A stretch of DNA of 64,000 nt from positions 124,001 to 188,000 of the forward strand of contig CAXKVV010000008.1 of NCBI GenBank assembly GCA_964058805.1, read 5' to 3'. Below the pieces are notes generated by a model. The model was given only the letters and a program-made list of their open reading frames with translations. It did no database searches and had not been told where the DNA came from. Origin of the DNA: Schoenoplectus triqueter (taxonomy: Eukaryota > Streptophyta > Magnoliopsida > Poales > Cyperaceae). Shown in pieces: positions 25,074-34,599 of this stretch (its first letter is position 1; every line of letters begins with the position of its first letter). Position numbers and translations under genes: made by a program.

Positions 25074-25075
<2 letters not shown>
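24672..25075. mobile_element. Fold-back element B of the array
   Basis: Left arm CTACGGTGCTTTGTAAAGCAC pairs with right arm GTGCTTTGCAAATCACCGTAG; inner arms contain ATATAAAATTTGG and its complement. It is bounded by TA runs at 24638-24673 and 25099-25129. Confidence 0.8.
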
Positions 25076-25129
<54 letters not shown>

Positions 25130-25130
<1 letters not shown>

Positions 25131-25574
25131 TAGCTATATACCCGCGCGTTGCAGAAAACTCTTTTATTTAAACATTAAAATATTATAAGATAAAAAAATT
25201 TACATTTATCTAATATTAAACATTATAGAGAAAACCTATAATAAAGACTATATTTAATCTTGGATGAGATTTTTGCACAATATGAGTTAATGATTCATGA
25301 TTTTTATGACAAGAAAAGTAAATTATTCTAACATATATTATGACCATTAATTTCTTACTAAATAGGCATAAGGTTGCTAAATAAAAAAAAATATTATGGA
25401 AATATGGGAAAGAAATGGAGAGAAAGAGAAGATCAATGGACGCGATCACATACGTTCGATCAACCAAAAATAAATATTATTTATCTAATTGAGGGATACA
25501 ATGGGTATAATAAAAAAATACCATGATAAAAAATGGACCATCCAATTCTTAGATGATTTATATAATAGTATAGA
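25130..25574 (-). mobile_element. Helitron-like non-autonomous element
   Basis: Read on the minus strand it starts TCTATACTATTATATAAA and ends with GCAACGCGCGGGTATATAG then CTAG followed by T. These are the 5' TC and 3' CTRR-T marks of Helitrons, with a GC-rich segment before the end. The insertion lies between A and T. It is about 90% like the copy at 63190-63657 by eye and has no Rep/helicase coding sequence. Confidence 0.65.
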
Positions 25575-25577
25575 TAT

Positions 25578-25789
25578 CAAATATGCATAAGGTTGCTAAA
25601 TAAAAAAAAATAGTATATATGAGAAAGAAATGGAGAGAAAGAGGGGATCAATGGATGCGATCACATACGTTCGATCAACAAAAAAATAAATATTATCCGT
25701 CTAATTGAGAGATAAAATGGGTATAATAAAAAAATATCATGACAAAAATGGACTCTCCAATTCTTAGATGCTTTATATAATAATATAGA
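25578..25789 (-). mobile_element. Truncated second copy of the Helitron-like element
   Basis: This repeats roughly the right half of the preceding element, including TCAATGGATGCGATCACATACG and the terminal ATATTATTATATAAAG when read on the minus strand. The two are directly adjacent, so the 5' terminal half is present twice. Confidence 0.65.
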
Positions 25790-25801
25790 TATAGATATAT
25801 A

Positions 25802-26217
25802 TGGAGATCTTACGGTACTTCGCGAAGCAATGTGATATTTTGCTTTAGCCTAAAAAATCTCACAAAACCAAAGTTCAAATTATAAATCTAATTCACCCAA
25901 CATAAACTACATATTCAAATATTATTGAATACCAAATTTGATTACATTTGGAGATTTCTAACTATTTTTTTTGGATTTTTAAAATATGCCCCAAAAATAA
26001 TAATAAAATAATGATAAATACACCTACAAAATTATTATCTTTCAAAAATCCAAAAAAATAGTTACAAAAATCTAAAAATAGTAAAATTTGGTATTCAAAA
26101 GTTTTAATATCTAGATGATTGTGCATTAATTAGATTGATATTTTGAGCTTTCAGTATATGAGATTTAAAACTGAAGCAAAACTCCTCTTTGCTTCGTGAA
26201 GCACCGTAAGTTCTCCC
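25802..26217. mobile_element. Fold-back element C of the array
   Basis: Left arm CTTACGGTACTTCGCGAAGC pairs with GCTTCGTGAAGCACCGTAAG on the right. The inner arms share a AAAAAATAGTTA-type motif. A short TA run follows. Confidence 0.78.
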
Positions 26218-26230
26218 TATATATATATAT

Positions 26231-26643
26231 AGAGTGAGAGAGTTAGGCTATGGTGCTACACGTAGTTAATGATCAAATTTACTACGGACACAAAAACATA
26301 GTTAAATCATATCAAAATCTTGATTTATGAATCTCAATAAATTCTTTATATCAAAATATGATGGGATATAAAAATGTTCTATTTTATGAATTTTTTAAGT
26401 ATTAATTTTGGATTTTTTAATATGATTCAATAATAGTAATAAAATAATATATATTTTCTAGATTATTTATAAAAATCAAAAATTAATACTTACAAAATTC
26501 AAAAAATATAATTTTTTTATATCCCATCATATTTTGATATAAAGAATTTATTGAGACCCATAAATCAAGATTTGAAGATGATTTAACTATGTTTTTTAGT
26601 CCGTAATAAATTTGATCATTAACTATGCATAACATCATAACCT

Positions 26644-26648
<5 letters not shown>
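26231..26648. mobile_element. Fold-back element D of the array
   Basis: Left AGTTAGGCTATGGTGCT and right complement of AGTTAGGTTATGATG. Inner arms carry ATCAAATTTACTACGGAC and its complement and TATGATGGGATATAAAAA and its complement. (CT)n(TA)n follows to 26706. Confidence 0.78.
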
Positions 26649-26705
<57 letters not shown>

Positions 26706-26709
<4 letters not shown>

Positions 26710-27114
26710 AAGATACTATGAGCTTAAGCTCACGGAGACGTTCCATGAACTGAACTCAAAAATTATAACAAATCATCTCCAAATTTTAATTTATCATGCT
26801 CATTAAATTCTTTATGTGAAAATCTTATGGGGTGCAAAAATTTGCTGTGTTTTGAACTTTTTAAGTCATGATTTTTTATTTTAAAAATCAGCTCTAAAAA
26901 TAATAATAAAATATTTAATATTTGAATATCATTTTTAAAAATTAAAAACGGTGACTTACAAAGCTCAAAACACTCTAAATTTTTCCATCCCACAAGATTT
27001 TCATATAAATAATTTAATGAGGATGATAATTTAAAATTTGGAGATGATTTGATATACTTTTTGAGTTAATCTCATGAAAGGCCTCCGTGAGGTTAAGCTC
27101 ACGACATCTTCACT
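26706..27114. mobile_element. Fold-back element E of the array
   Basis: Arms AGTAAAGATACTATGAGC and the complement of AGTGAAGATGTCGTGAGC. The centre has AAATAATAATAAAATATTTAAT as a short spacer. TA runs lie on both sides. Confidence 0.78.
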
Positions 27115-27131
27115 ATATATATATATATATA

Positions 27132-27541
27132 TACCAAAGCTAGCATGCTCCTAGAAGCACGAAGCCCCTCCGTGATCCTAGCTCAAACAATATATTAAAT
27201 AATCTCCAAATTATAATTTATCACTCTCATTAAATTCTTCATATTGAAATCATACGGGGTACAAAAATTTGAGATGTTTTGAGTTTTCTAAGTCGCACAT
27301 TTTAATTTTTGAAAATTAACTCTAAAAATAACAATAAAATATTTAATATTTGTACATTATTTTCAAAAATTGAAAAGAGCGACTCAGAAAACTCGAAACA
27401 CACCAAATTTTTGTACCCCATAAGATTTCAATATGAAGAATTTAATGAGAGTGATAAATCAAAATTTGGAGATCATTTGATATATTTTTTGAGCTAACAT
27501 CACGGAGGAGTTCCGTGCTCCTAGGAGTACGATAGTTTTAC
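27132..27541. mobile_element. Fold-back element F of the array
   Basis: Arms contain GCTCCTAGAAGCACG on the left and CGTGCTCCTAGGAG on the right, then CTCCGTGAT and its complement. It resembles element E internally. No coding sequence. Confidence 0.78.
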
Positions 27542-27560
27542 TCTCTCTATATATAATATA

Positions 27561-27939
27561 TAGAGTTAGACTATTTTGAAAACGTTTGCATTTTGAGCCC
27601 AAATGCATACGTCTCAAATTTTATCCTAATATGTCCAAAATTCAAAATATTGGGGGATATAAAAATTTGGGGTATTTCGAGTTTTCTAAGTATTTATTTT
27701 GGATTTTTGAAAATCAGCACTAAAATAATAATAAAATATTGAATTGTTGTTGCTGATTTTCAAAAATCCAAAATAAATACTTACAAAACTCAAAATACCC
27801 CAAATTTTTGTATCTCCTAATATTTTGATATGAATAATTTAATGATAATGATAATTTTGAATTTCGGACGTGTTATGATAAAATTTGAGCTGTATGCACT
27901 TGGGCTCAAAAAGCAAACATTTTCACAATAGTCTAACTC

Positions 27940-27940
<1 letters not shown>
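27561..27940. mobile_element. Fold-back element G of the array
   Basis: Arms TAGACTATTTTGAAAACG and complement of TAGACTATTGTGAAAATG, close to the ends of element A. The inner arms GGATTTTTGAAAATCAGCA and complement flank a spacer with AATAATAATAAAATATTG. Confidence 0.78.
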
Positions 27941-27978
<38 letters not shown>

Positions 27979-27979
<1 letters not shown>

Positions 27980-28358
27980 TTATGCTACGGTTAGTCGTGA
28001 AGTATAAAATATTTTTATTCTTTGCGTCGTATCCCCCATTTTTGAATTCAAAATACTGATCCGACCATTAAAAATGTTCTCCATATTAAAATATATTTGG
28101 AGATCAAATTTTATATTTTTTTAGAAAAAAATTCTATTTTTTAGGGGGGGAAATGCATTGAGTTTATGACTTTTTAATAAAAAAGATTTTCTAATCCTTA
28201 AAAAAATAGAAAAAAAAATCTAAAAAATCTAAAATTTGGTTTTCAAATAAATTTTAATATAAAAAACACTTTAAACGGTCGGATCAGTATTTTAAATTTA
28301 GAAATGGGAGATACAACGTGAAGTACAACAAAATTTTGTACTTCGCGACTAACCGTAG
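27979..28358. mobile_element. Fold-back element H of the array
   Basis: Left GCTACGGTTAGTCGTGAAGT pairs with right ACTTCGCGACTAACCGTAG. A (GA)n tract precedes it, and element I begins at its last base without a TA spacer. Confidence 0.78.
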
Positions 28359-28733
28359 GTTACGGTGCTTTGCAAAATAAGTACTCATTTTTACTTTGCA
28401 TTGAGATTTCATATCCCAACGGTTCAAATGGTCAATATAAGTTTCTCAATAATTTTTTTATGTTAAAATCTTATGGGATATTAAATTTCATGATTTTTTA
28501 AGCTTTCTAGTTATTTTTTAAATTATTTTTAAAAACAGCCCTGAAATAGACCATTTTATTATGTTAAACAATGCTGTTTTTAAAAATAATTTAAAAAATA
28601 GCTAGAAGTCTAAAAAATCATGAAATTTAATATCACATAAGATTTTAAAATAAACAAATTATTGAGCAATTTAAATTGACCATTTAAACTGTCAAGATAT
28701 AAAATCTCAATGCAAAATAAAAATAGGTCTTTC
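28359..28733. mobile_element. Fold-back element I of the array
   Basis: Inner arms CTTTGCATTGAGATTTCATAT and ATATAAAATCTCAATGCAAA are complementary. The right outer terminus matching GTTACGGTGCTTTGC is missing, so the element is trimmed on the right. A TA run follows at 28735-28758. Confidence 0.72.
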
Positions 28734-28826
28734 ATATATATATATATATATATATATAGTGAGGCTATATATGGTGCTTCGCGTACATATTTCAAATTCA
28801 AAAAATTCAAACAGCCGATCCAAACC

Positions 28827-29930
28827 TATAATGTACCGATAAATATAAATTTATTTGTTTTGGACTGTTTTATAAATTTAAATAATTATGGACTAAATTG
28901 CAAGCAAAATAATAATAATAAACAATAAATGAGAAAGAGACATTTGCTCTGTTGGATGAACCGCCAATACCACGTATCAACAAAAAAAAACTGAAATGAT
29001 AAAACATGTTTCCTATTATGCTCTTGACACGTGGCCATTGCCCATGCATGGATATACTCTGTTAACCCTCTAGACATCTCTCCCTCTTTCGTTAATTAAC
29101 CAAAATAAAAAGAGAAAGAGAGTAGTCAGAAGAGCAACGGAGAGGAAATAAAAAAAATGAAAAAGAACGAAATCGAAGGAAAATATAAAGGGAGATGGCA
29201 CAAAAATGAAGGGATTTCAGGATTTCACCGGTATCGTAATTCAAATTCTGAGTCAAGGTTTCCATCGAGGATTAGTTGTGAATCAAAATCATTACGTAAA
29301 AAGATAACTAATTTTTTTATAATTTGTATTTGAATATTATTTGTTAATTGAATTCTTAATTTGACTTGAATTCAGTTGATATGGATTGATTGACTTTTGA
29401 CTTGATATATGGGCCGGTGACCCGAACTATCTGAATGGATATGTGATATGAAGTATGGATTGAACTCTAAATTGATTGTATGTTGATAATTAGAACTGGT
29501 CAAATTATACATAATTGAACATGTTGTAAGCTAACCCTTTCGTACTTCGAAAGAGAAGGTCCACACAACCTGAAGGGTTGTGAGTGGAAGATGGCTCTGC
29601 GGAGTCCCACTTACTAGCGGATTTATGAGATATCTCTCACTTATCACGGTGGGCATGGTGTGTGATCTTCATGTGTTTATGCATAATTGCTTAATACATG
29701 CTTTAATTTATAATAATGAATTATTATTGTTTGAAATATTTTGAATGAAACTGTATTATTCATAATACTATTATAGAAAGTTGTGTCGTTAAATAATTGG
29801 TTATCGAGCTTTATAAGGTGACTCTGTTTTCTTTCTCTATTATTTTTTTATTTGTTAGCGACGCAGGTATCGGGCCGTCGGATGGATGCAGAAGATACTG
29901 TCTCCGTAGCGTCTCAGTCGGGGCGTTACA
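28827..29930 (+). repeat. 5' LTR of the coding-less LTR element
   Basis: 1104 bp ending GGGGCGTTACA. It shares with the 3' LTR the blocks TGATATGGATTGATT, TATCTGAATGGATATGTG, a CACAACCTGAAGGGTTGTG hairpin (29564-29582) and GGGCCGTCGGATGGATGC. Confidence 0.8.
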
Positions 29931-30410
29931 AAATATGATATCAGAGAATACGTTCCTCGGACTGTGACTGGATCTTCACCCATTTTCGTTTCAAATAATG
30001 ATTGATATTAGTAGTTGATATCAGTATTTTGATTATTTGAGTTATCCGATTTGGACTTTCTTAGATATGAATTATTTCTCAAATCGAATTCAATTACAAA
30101 CATGAAGAATTAATTATCAACAATAACAAAATTAGTCAGAAAGTTATGTTAATATAAGATTAGATCGAAGTGAATTGAATATTTGACTTTTCAAAATTTC
30201 TTGTTTGATAGCTCTATTAATCACAGAGCTATGAATTTCACGATTCCAGTTTAGTTCAATTTGAGCAAAATCATATTTGTATCTATCAGAGTGCATAACG
30301 GAAGCGTGATGAATTCATATATCATAAATCTTAAAATTTTTAATATGATTTGTTTTAAATCATTATAATACGAAAAATTTTGAGGATGAAATTTCTAAAG
30401 GAGGGGAGAA
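29931..30410 (+). other. Internal region of the LTR element
   Basis: 480 bp between the LTRs holding the primer-binding site at its start and the polypurine tract at its end. No coding frame was recognised. Confidence 0.75.
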
Positions 30411-32652
30411 TGTAATATCTCAAATGAAACGTAAGTTTATTATTTTTGAGCTATTTCATAAATAAAATAATTTGAAACTCTAAATTATAAAAGTACAAAA
30501 AAAAAACAAATAAATAAACAAAAAGAAGAAGCGTTATTAACTTGAGAAGGGATTCAATTACCATTTTCTTTGGTGCCCATGGTGTTTATTTATTTATTTA
30601 TGTATAAATTTAAAAATATGAACCGTTAGATGTATTCTATATCATCTCAATTGTATGTATATGAAAAATAAAAAAAAATTAACTTTATTTGAATAGCCAT
30701 CAAGTAACGTGTCTAAATTATAAAATTTGGTCCGTTGATTTTATTAACGCTTGATGCCTATATAAATAATATCGAAATGATATAATTTTTTGTATACATA
30801 TATAAGATGATATTTACAAAATATTCCTTCAATTAGTTTTATTATTTAAGAATTTAAATAATAGTTATTTGATATTTAATTTTAATGGCACCTGGCACCA
30901 AAATGATGGTAATTGAATCCCTTCTCTATTAACTTACCTGTGGCACGTAGCTATCATGAGATGGTTAATATCAAACATATTGGATGTCTTTTCTGTACGA
31001 ATAAGAATGAATTTATAAAAAAAAAATATAACAAAAACTAGTAGGAAGAAGCCACGTTGAAGTTTCTTCTTGGTGCACGTGGCTCGTGGATGCATAGGCG
31101 GTTGCCTTAAATCTCCTTTCTTGCAGCGTGATATTGATAACGGAGCAAAATAACAAATAAAAAAAAACAAAATGAAGAAATGAAGAAAAGAAAGAGGAAA
31201 TTGTAAAAGAGAAAACAAGAAATCGACGGAGAAAACAGAAAGAAAATGAATACATAAAACGTATGAGGAATGAACAACTGAGAGGCGAAAAGAAGGGTAG
31301 GGAAGTTTGTTTTGCTGAAAATTATGGAAAAGAGCGGTAGTTCAAGTGGAGGCAGAGAACGAAAACACCAAGCGGCTTTGATTATTGTGGTATCACGGTT
31401 CGAATTTCAAATTTACAAACGTCCCAGTGAGTTCCAATATTGTCATTGAGAATCAAGTTGTGAATCGAATCATATTCGTATAAGGTAATCAGATTTCTCA
31501 ATAACTTATATTTGAATATTATATGTTAATTGAATTCTTTGATTTGACTTGAATTCAGTTGATATGGATTGATTAACTTTTAACTTGATATATGGACCGG
31601 TGATCCGAATTATCTGAATGGATATGTGATATGAAGTATGGATTGAAGTCTGAATTGATTATATGTTGATAATTAAAATTGATCAAATTATGTATAATTG
31701 AGTATGTCATAAGTTTATCTTTTCGTACTCTGAAAGGGAGAGTTCATACAACCTGAAGGGTTGCGAGTGTGGAGTCTCGCTTACCAACGAATTTATGGAA
31801 TATCCCCCACTGATCACGGTGGGCACAGTGTTTGATCTTCATGTATTTATGCATAATTACTTAAAATATATGTTTAACTAATAAGAATGAATTATTATTA
31901 TTTAAAATATTTTGAATGGGATTGTATTATTATAATACTGTTATAGAGAAGTTGCGTCGTTAAATAATCGGTTACTGAAGTTTATAAGCTGATTCTGTTT
32001 TGTTTCTTTGTTATTTTTTATTTATTAATGACGTAGGTTGACGTATTGGATGTCTTTTCTGTGCGGATAAAAATGAATTTATAAAAAAAATATAAAATAA
32101 AAACTAGTAGGAAGAAGCCACGTTGAAGTTTCTTCTTGGTCTGCATAGGCGGTTGCCTTAAATCTTGTGATATTGATAACGGAGCAAAATAACAAATCAA
32201 CAAAAAAACAAAATAAAATTGATCAAATTATGTATAATTGAGCATGTTATAAGCTAATTTTTTCGTACTCTGAAAGTGAGAGTCCACACAACCTGAATGG
32301 TTGTGTAGAAGATGACTCTGTGGAGTCCCGCTTACTAGCGGATTTATGGGATATCTCTCACTTATCACGGTGTGCATGGTGTGTGATCTTTATGTGTTTA
32401 TGCATAATTGCTTAATACATGCTTTAATTTATAAGAATGAATTATTATTGTTTGAAATGCTTTGAATGGAACTGTATTATTCATAATACTGTTATAGAGA
32501 AGTTGTGTTGTTAAATAATCGGTTACTGAGTTTTGTAAGCTGACACCATTTTGTTTCTTTGTTATTTTTTTTATTTGTTGGCGACGTGGGTGTCGGGCCG
32601 TCGGATGGATGCAGAATATACTGTCTCCGTAGCATCTCGGTCGAGGCTTACA
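30411..32652 (+). repeat. 3' LTR, enlarged by a MITE and an internal duplication
   Basis: 2242 bp, against 1104 for the 5' LTR. The excess comes from a 383-bp MITE at 30544-30926 and from a second, partly deleted round of the LTR at 32041-32652. That second round repeats the U3-like block TATTGGATGTCTTTTCTG... (also at 30978) and the hairpin block (also at 31748), and alone has the proper LTR end. Confidence 0.75.
30544..30926. mobile_element. MULE-type MITE, 383 bp, 9-bp target duplication
   Basis: Terminal inverted repeats start GAGAAGGGATTCAATTACCA at both ends and continue imperfectly to TTGGTGCC. The flanking TATTAACTT is duplicated exactly at 30535-30543 and 30927-30935. A 9-bp duplication with long terminal repeats is the Mutator-like signature. 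There is no coding sequence. Confidence 0.82.
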
Positions 32653-32813
32653 AAACCATTGAACATGATCTTCATATTGAATTTTTTTTTAGAGATCAAA
32701 ATTTATAATATTTTGATATTTTTTGTTATTTTTTAGATGGATACAAAGTTTATTAATCTAACGATTTCTACACCATCTAATACTAATGATTTTTCACCTA
32801 TCTGAAAGATAAT

Positions 32814-32854
<41 letters not shown>

Positions 32855-32989
32855 TCTCTAAAGATATTTCAATATGAAGATCATATTCAATAGTTTGGAT
32901 CAGCCTTTTGAACTTTTTGAATTTGAAATATGTACGTGAAGCACGGGAAGTTTGTGCTTCGCGAAACACCATATCTTCACTATATATAT

Positions 32990-33398
32990 AGTCATGTTAC
33001 GATTAGTCGCGAAGTACAAACTTCACGCTCCCATATCTCATGAACCGAAGACTGAATGGTCAATCTAATTTGCTCAGCACAATCTACATATTAAAATATG
33101 ATGGAATATAAAATTTTATTATTTTTTAAAAAAATTACTATTTTTTTAGATTTTTTGAAAATGATCCAAAAATAATAATAAAATTATACCATTTTCAACT
33201 CAAATTTTGAACAATCTTTAAAAAAAATCTAACTGAATAGTAAAAAAAAAATCTAAAAATAATAAAATTTAATATTCTACAAGATGCTAATATGTAGATT
33301 ATGTCTAGTAAATTGGATCACCCATTCATATTATGATTTTTGAGATACGGGTTCGAAGTAAAAAACTCTTTTACTTCGTGACTAACTGTTACCCAACT
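32990..33398. mobile_element. Fold-back element K of the array
   Basis: Left GTTACGATTAGTCGCGAAGTA pairs with right TTACTTCGTGACTAACTGTTAC, the same end type as element H. The centre contains TAAAATTT words and AATAATAATAAAAT. Confidence 0.78.
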
Positions 33399-33407
33399 AT
33401 ATATATA

Positions 33408-33746
33408 AAGTTTGTCTAACATACTTTATTTAACATTTCGGTTAAAATACTAACGAGTCAATTTTTTATCATGTTTACGGTTAATTTACTGTACTTAATG
33501 ATATTTAAAAAATAGCTCTAAAATAATAAAAAAATAATAAACTTTGTATATCACAAGAGCTTACTTTCTAGATATCATTAAGTATAGCAAACTAACGACA
33601 AACACGATAAAAATTAGTATTCGACAAGATTATGATATAAATATTTTATTGAACTACTTAAATTAAAATTTTGAGTATAAAAAAATTAAAAATTGACTCG
33701 TTACTATTTCAGATTGAAATGCTCATAGAAACATGGTAGACAGACT
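33408..33746. mobile_element. Fold-back element L of the array
   Basis: Arms include TACTAACGAGTCAATTTTT and its counterpart AAAAATTGACTCGTTACTA, with GTCTAACATAC ends matched by GGTAGACAGAC. At 339 bp it is the shortest and has an additional ATCATTAAGTATAGCA/CTGTACTTAATGATAT inner pairing. Confidence 0.72.
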
Positions 33747-33800
33747 ATATATATATATATATATATATATTTATAGAGAGAGAGAAAAAAAAAGAGAGAA

Positions 33801-34189
33801 AGAGTTAGGCTATAGTGCTATATGTATAGCACAGATCAACCCCCCCGGTGCTCTGGATTGATTCTTCATTTTTAAAATCAAAATTATCGATCTAAATCGT
33901 TCAAAATGATTTTCATATAAATATCTAGTTATACACCAAAATTTATATTTTTCTTAGAAAATTTAACTATTTAATTAGATAGTTAAAAAATCACCTCTTT
34001 TAGATGGCTCATAATAGCGAAATGAAGTGAATTTATAATTATTTAAAAAATATAAAATTTGGTCCCCCACTAAATATTCATATGGAAATCGTTTTGATAG
34101 GTTCAGATTGACCATTTAAACTTTCAAAATGAAGAACTGATATATAGCACGGGAGTGATACGTGCTATGCATAGTACCATAACCCAACT
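33801..34189. mobile_element. Fold-back element M of the array
   Basis: Left AGTTAGGCTATAGTGCTATA pairs with right GCATAGTACCATAACCCAACT. It is preceded by a TA and GA tract (33745-33800) and followed by a TA run (34189-34213). Confidence 0.75.
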
Positions 34190-34217
34190 ATATATATATA
34201 TATATATATATATGATG

Positions 34218-34583
34218 GGGATCACTTGACAATGGGTTATTTTGATAACCTTGATAATGAATTTTTAAATAAATATTAAAAAAATTTATGGGTATGTTCT
34301 TCTACTTATATATTGATGGTGATTCAAATTTTATACAATTTTATTATCGTCTGATACTCCATCAAGGATCATTAAAATTTTATATAATTTACAACAGTTA
34401 TAATTTGACGTTTGTTGATGGACTATCAAATGATAATGAAATTGCATGAAATTTAAATAACCATCAATCTATAAAACATATTCATAAATATTTTCTATTT
34501 TTAAGATTTTTTTTGATGGACTATCAAATGATAATAAAAATTCAATGTCAAGATTGACAAAATAACCATTGTCAAGTGATCCC
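34218..34583. mobile_element. Palindromic MITE N, GGGATCACTTGACAATGG ends
   Basis: An 18-bp perfect terminal inverted repeat, GGGATCACTTGACAATGG, bounds 366 bp. The repeat continues imperfectly through TTATTTTG. Inner words TTGATGGACTATCAAATGATAAT occur twice (kept here as words of one motif). It is a different family from elements A-M. Degenerate relatives are at about 18650, 20930 and 63077. Confidence 0.78.
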
Positions 34584-34599
34584 TTCCCATTCTAAAAAC

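Larger units (their letters stand above)
28827..32652 (+). mobile_element. LTR retrotransposon without coding region
   Basis: The 5' LTR (28827-29930) and 3' LTR (30411-32652) enclose only 480 bp. A primer-binding site, TGATATCAGAG at 29936-29946, resembles the initiator-Met tRNA complement. A purine tract AGGAGGGGAGAA precedes the 3' LTR. Target duplications AAACC are at 28822-28826 and 32653-32657. The 3' LTR starts TGTAATATC; the 5' LTR has decayed to TATAATGTAC but its following bases align. No gag or pol frame remains, so movement would need proteins in trans. The tract GAGGATGAAATTTC before the purine run is reminiscent of Ty3/gypsy 3' ends; the family is inferred. Confidence 0.82.
28759..32980. 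mobile_element. Fold-back element J, split by an LTR retrotransposon
   Basis: The left piece 28759-28826 (AGTGAGGCTATATATGGTGC ... GATCCAAACC) and the right piece 32658-32980 (ATTGAACATGATCTTCAT ... CACCATATCTTCACT) rejoin to a normal fold-back when the inserted 28827-32652 is removed. The intact relative at 56935-57300 has the uninterrupted order GATCCAAACCATTAAAC. AAACC is duplicated at both junctions. Confidence 0.82.

Noticed and set aside
30934..31255. Phe-rich minus-strand frames
   Set aside because: They lie inside the 3' LTR, reflect A-rich plus-strand sequence and have no motifs.
24192..34590. CRISPR-like array
   Set aside because: Units are hundreds of bp, palindromic and separated by microsatellites in a plant genome.
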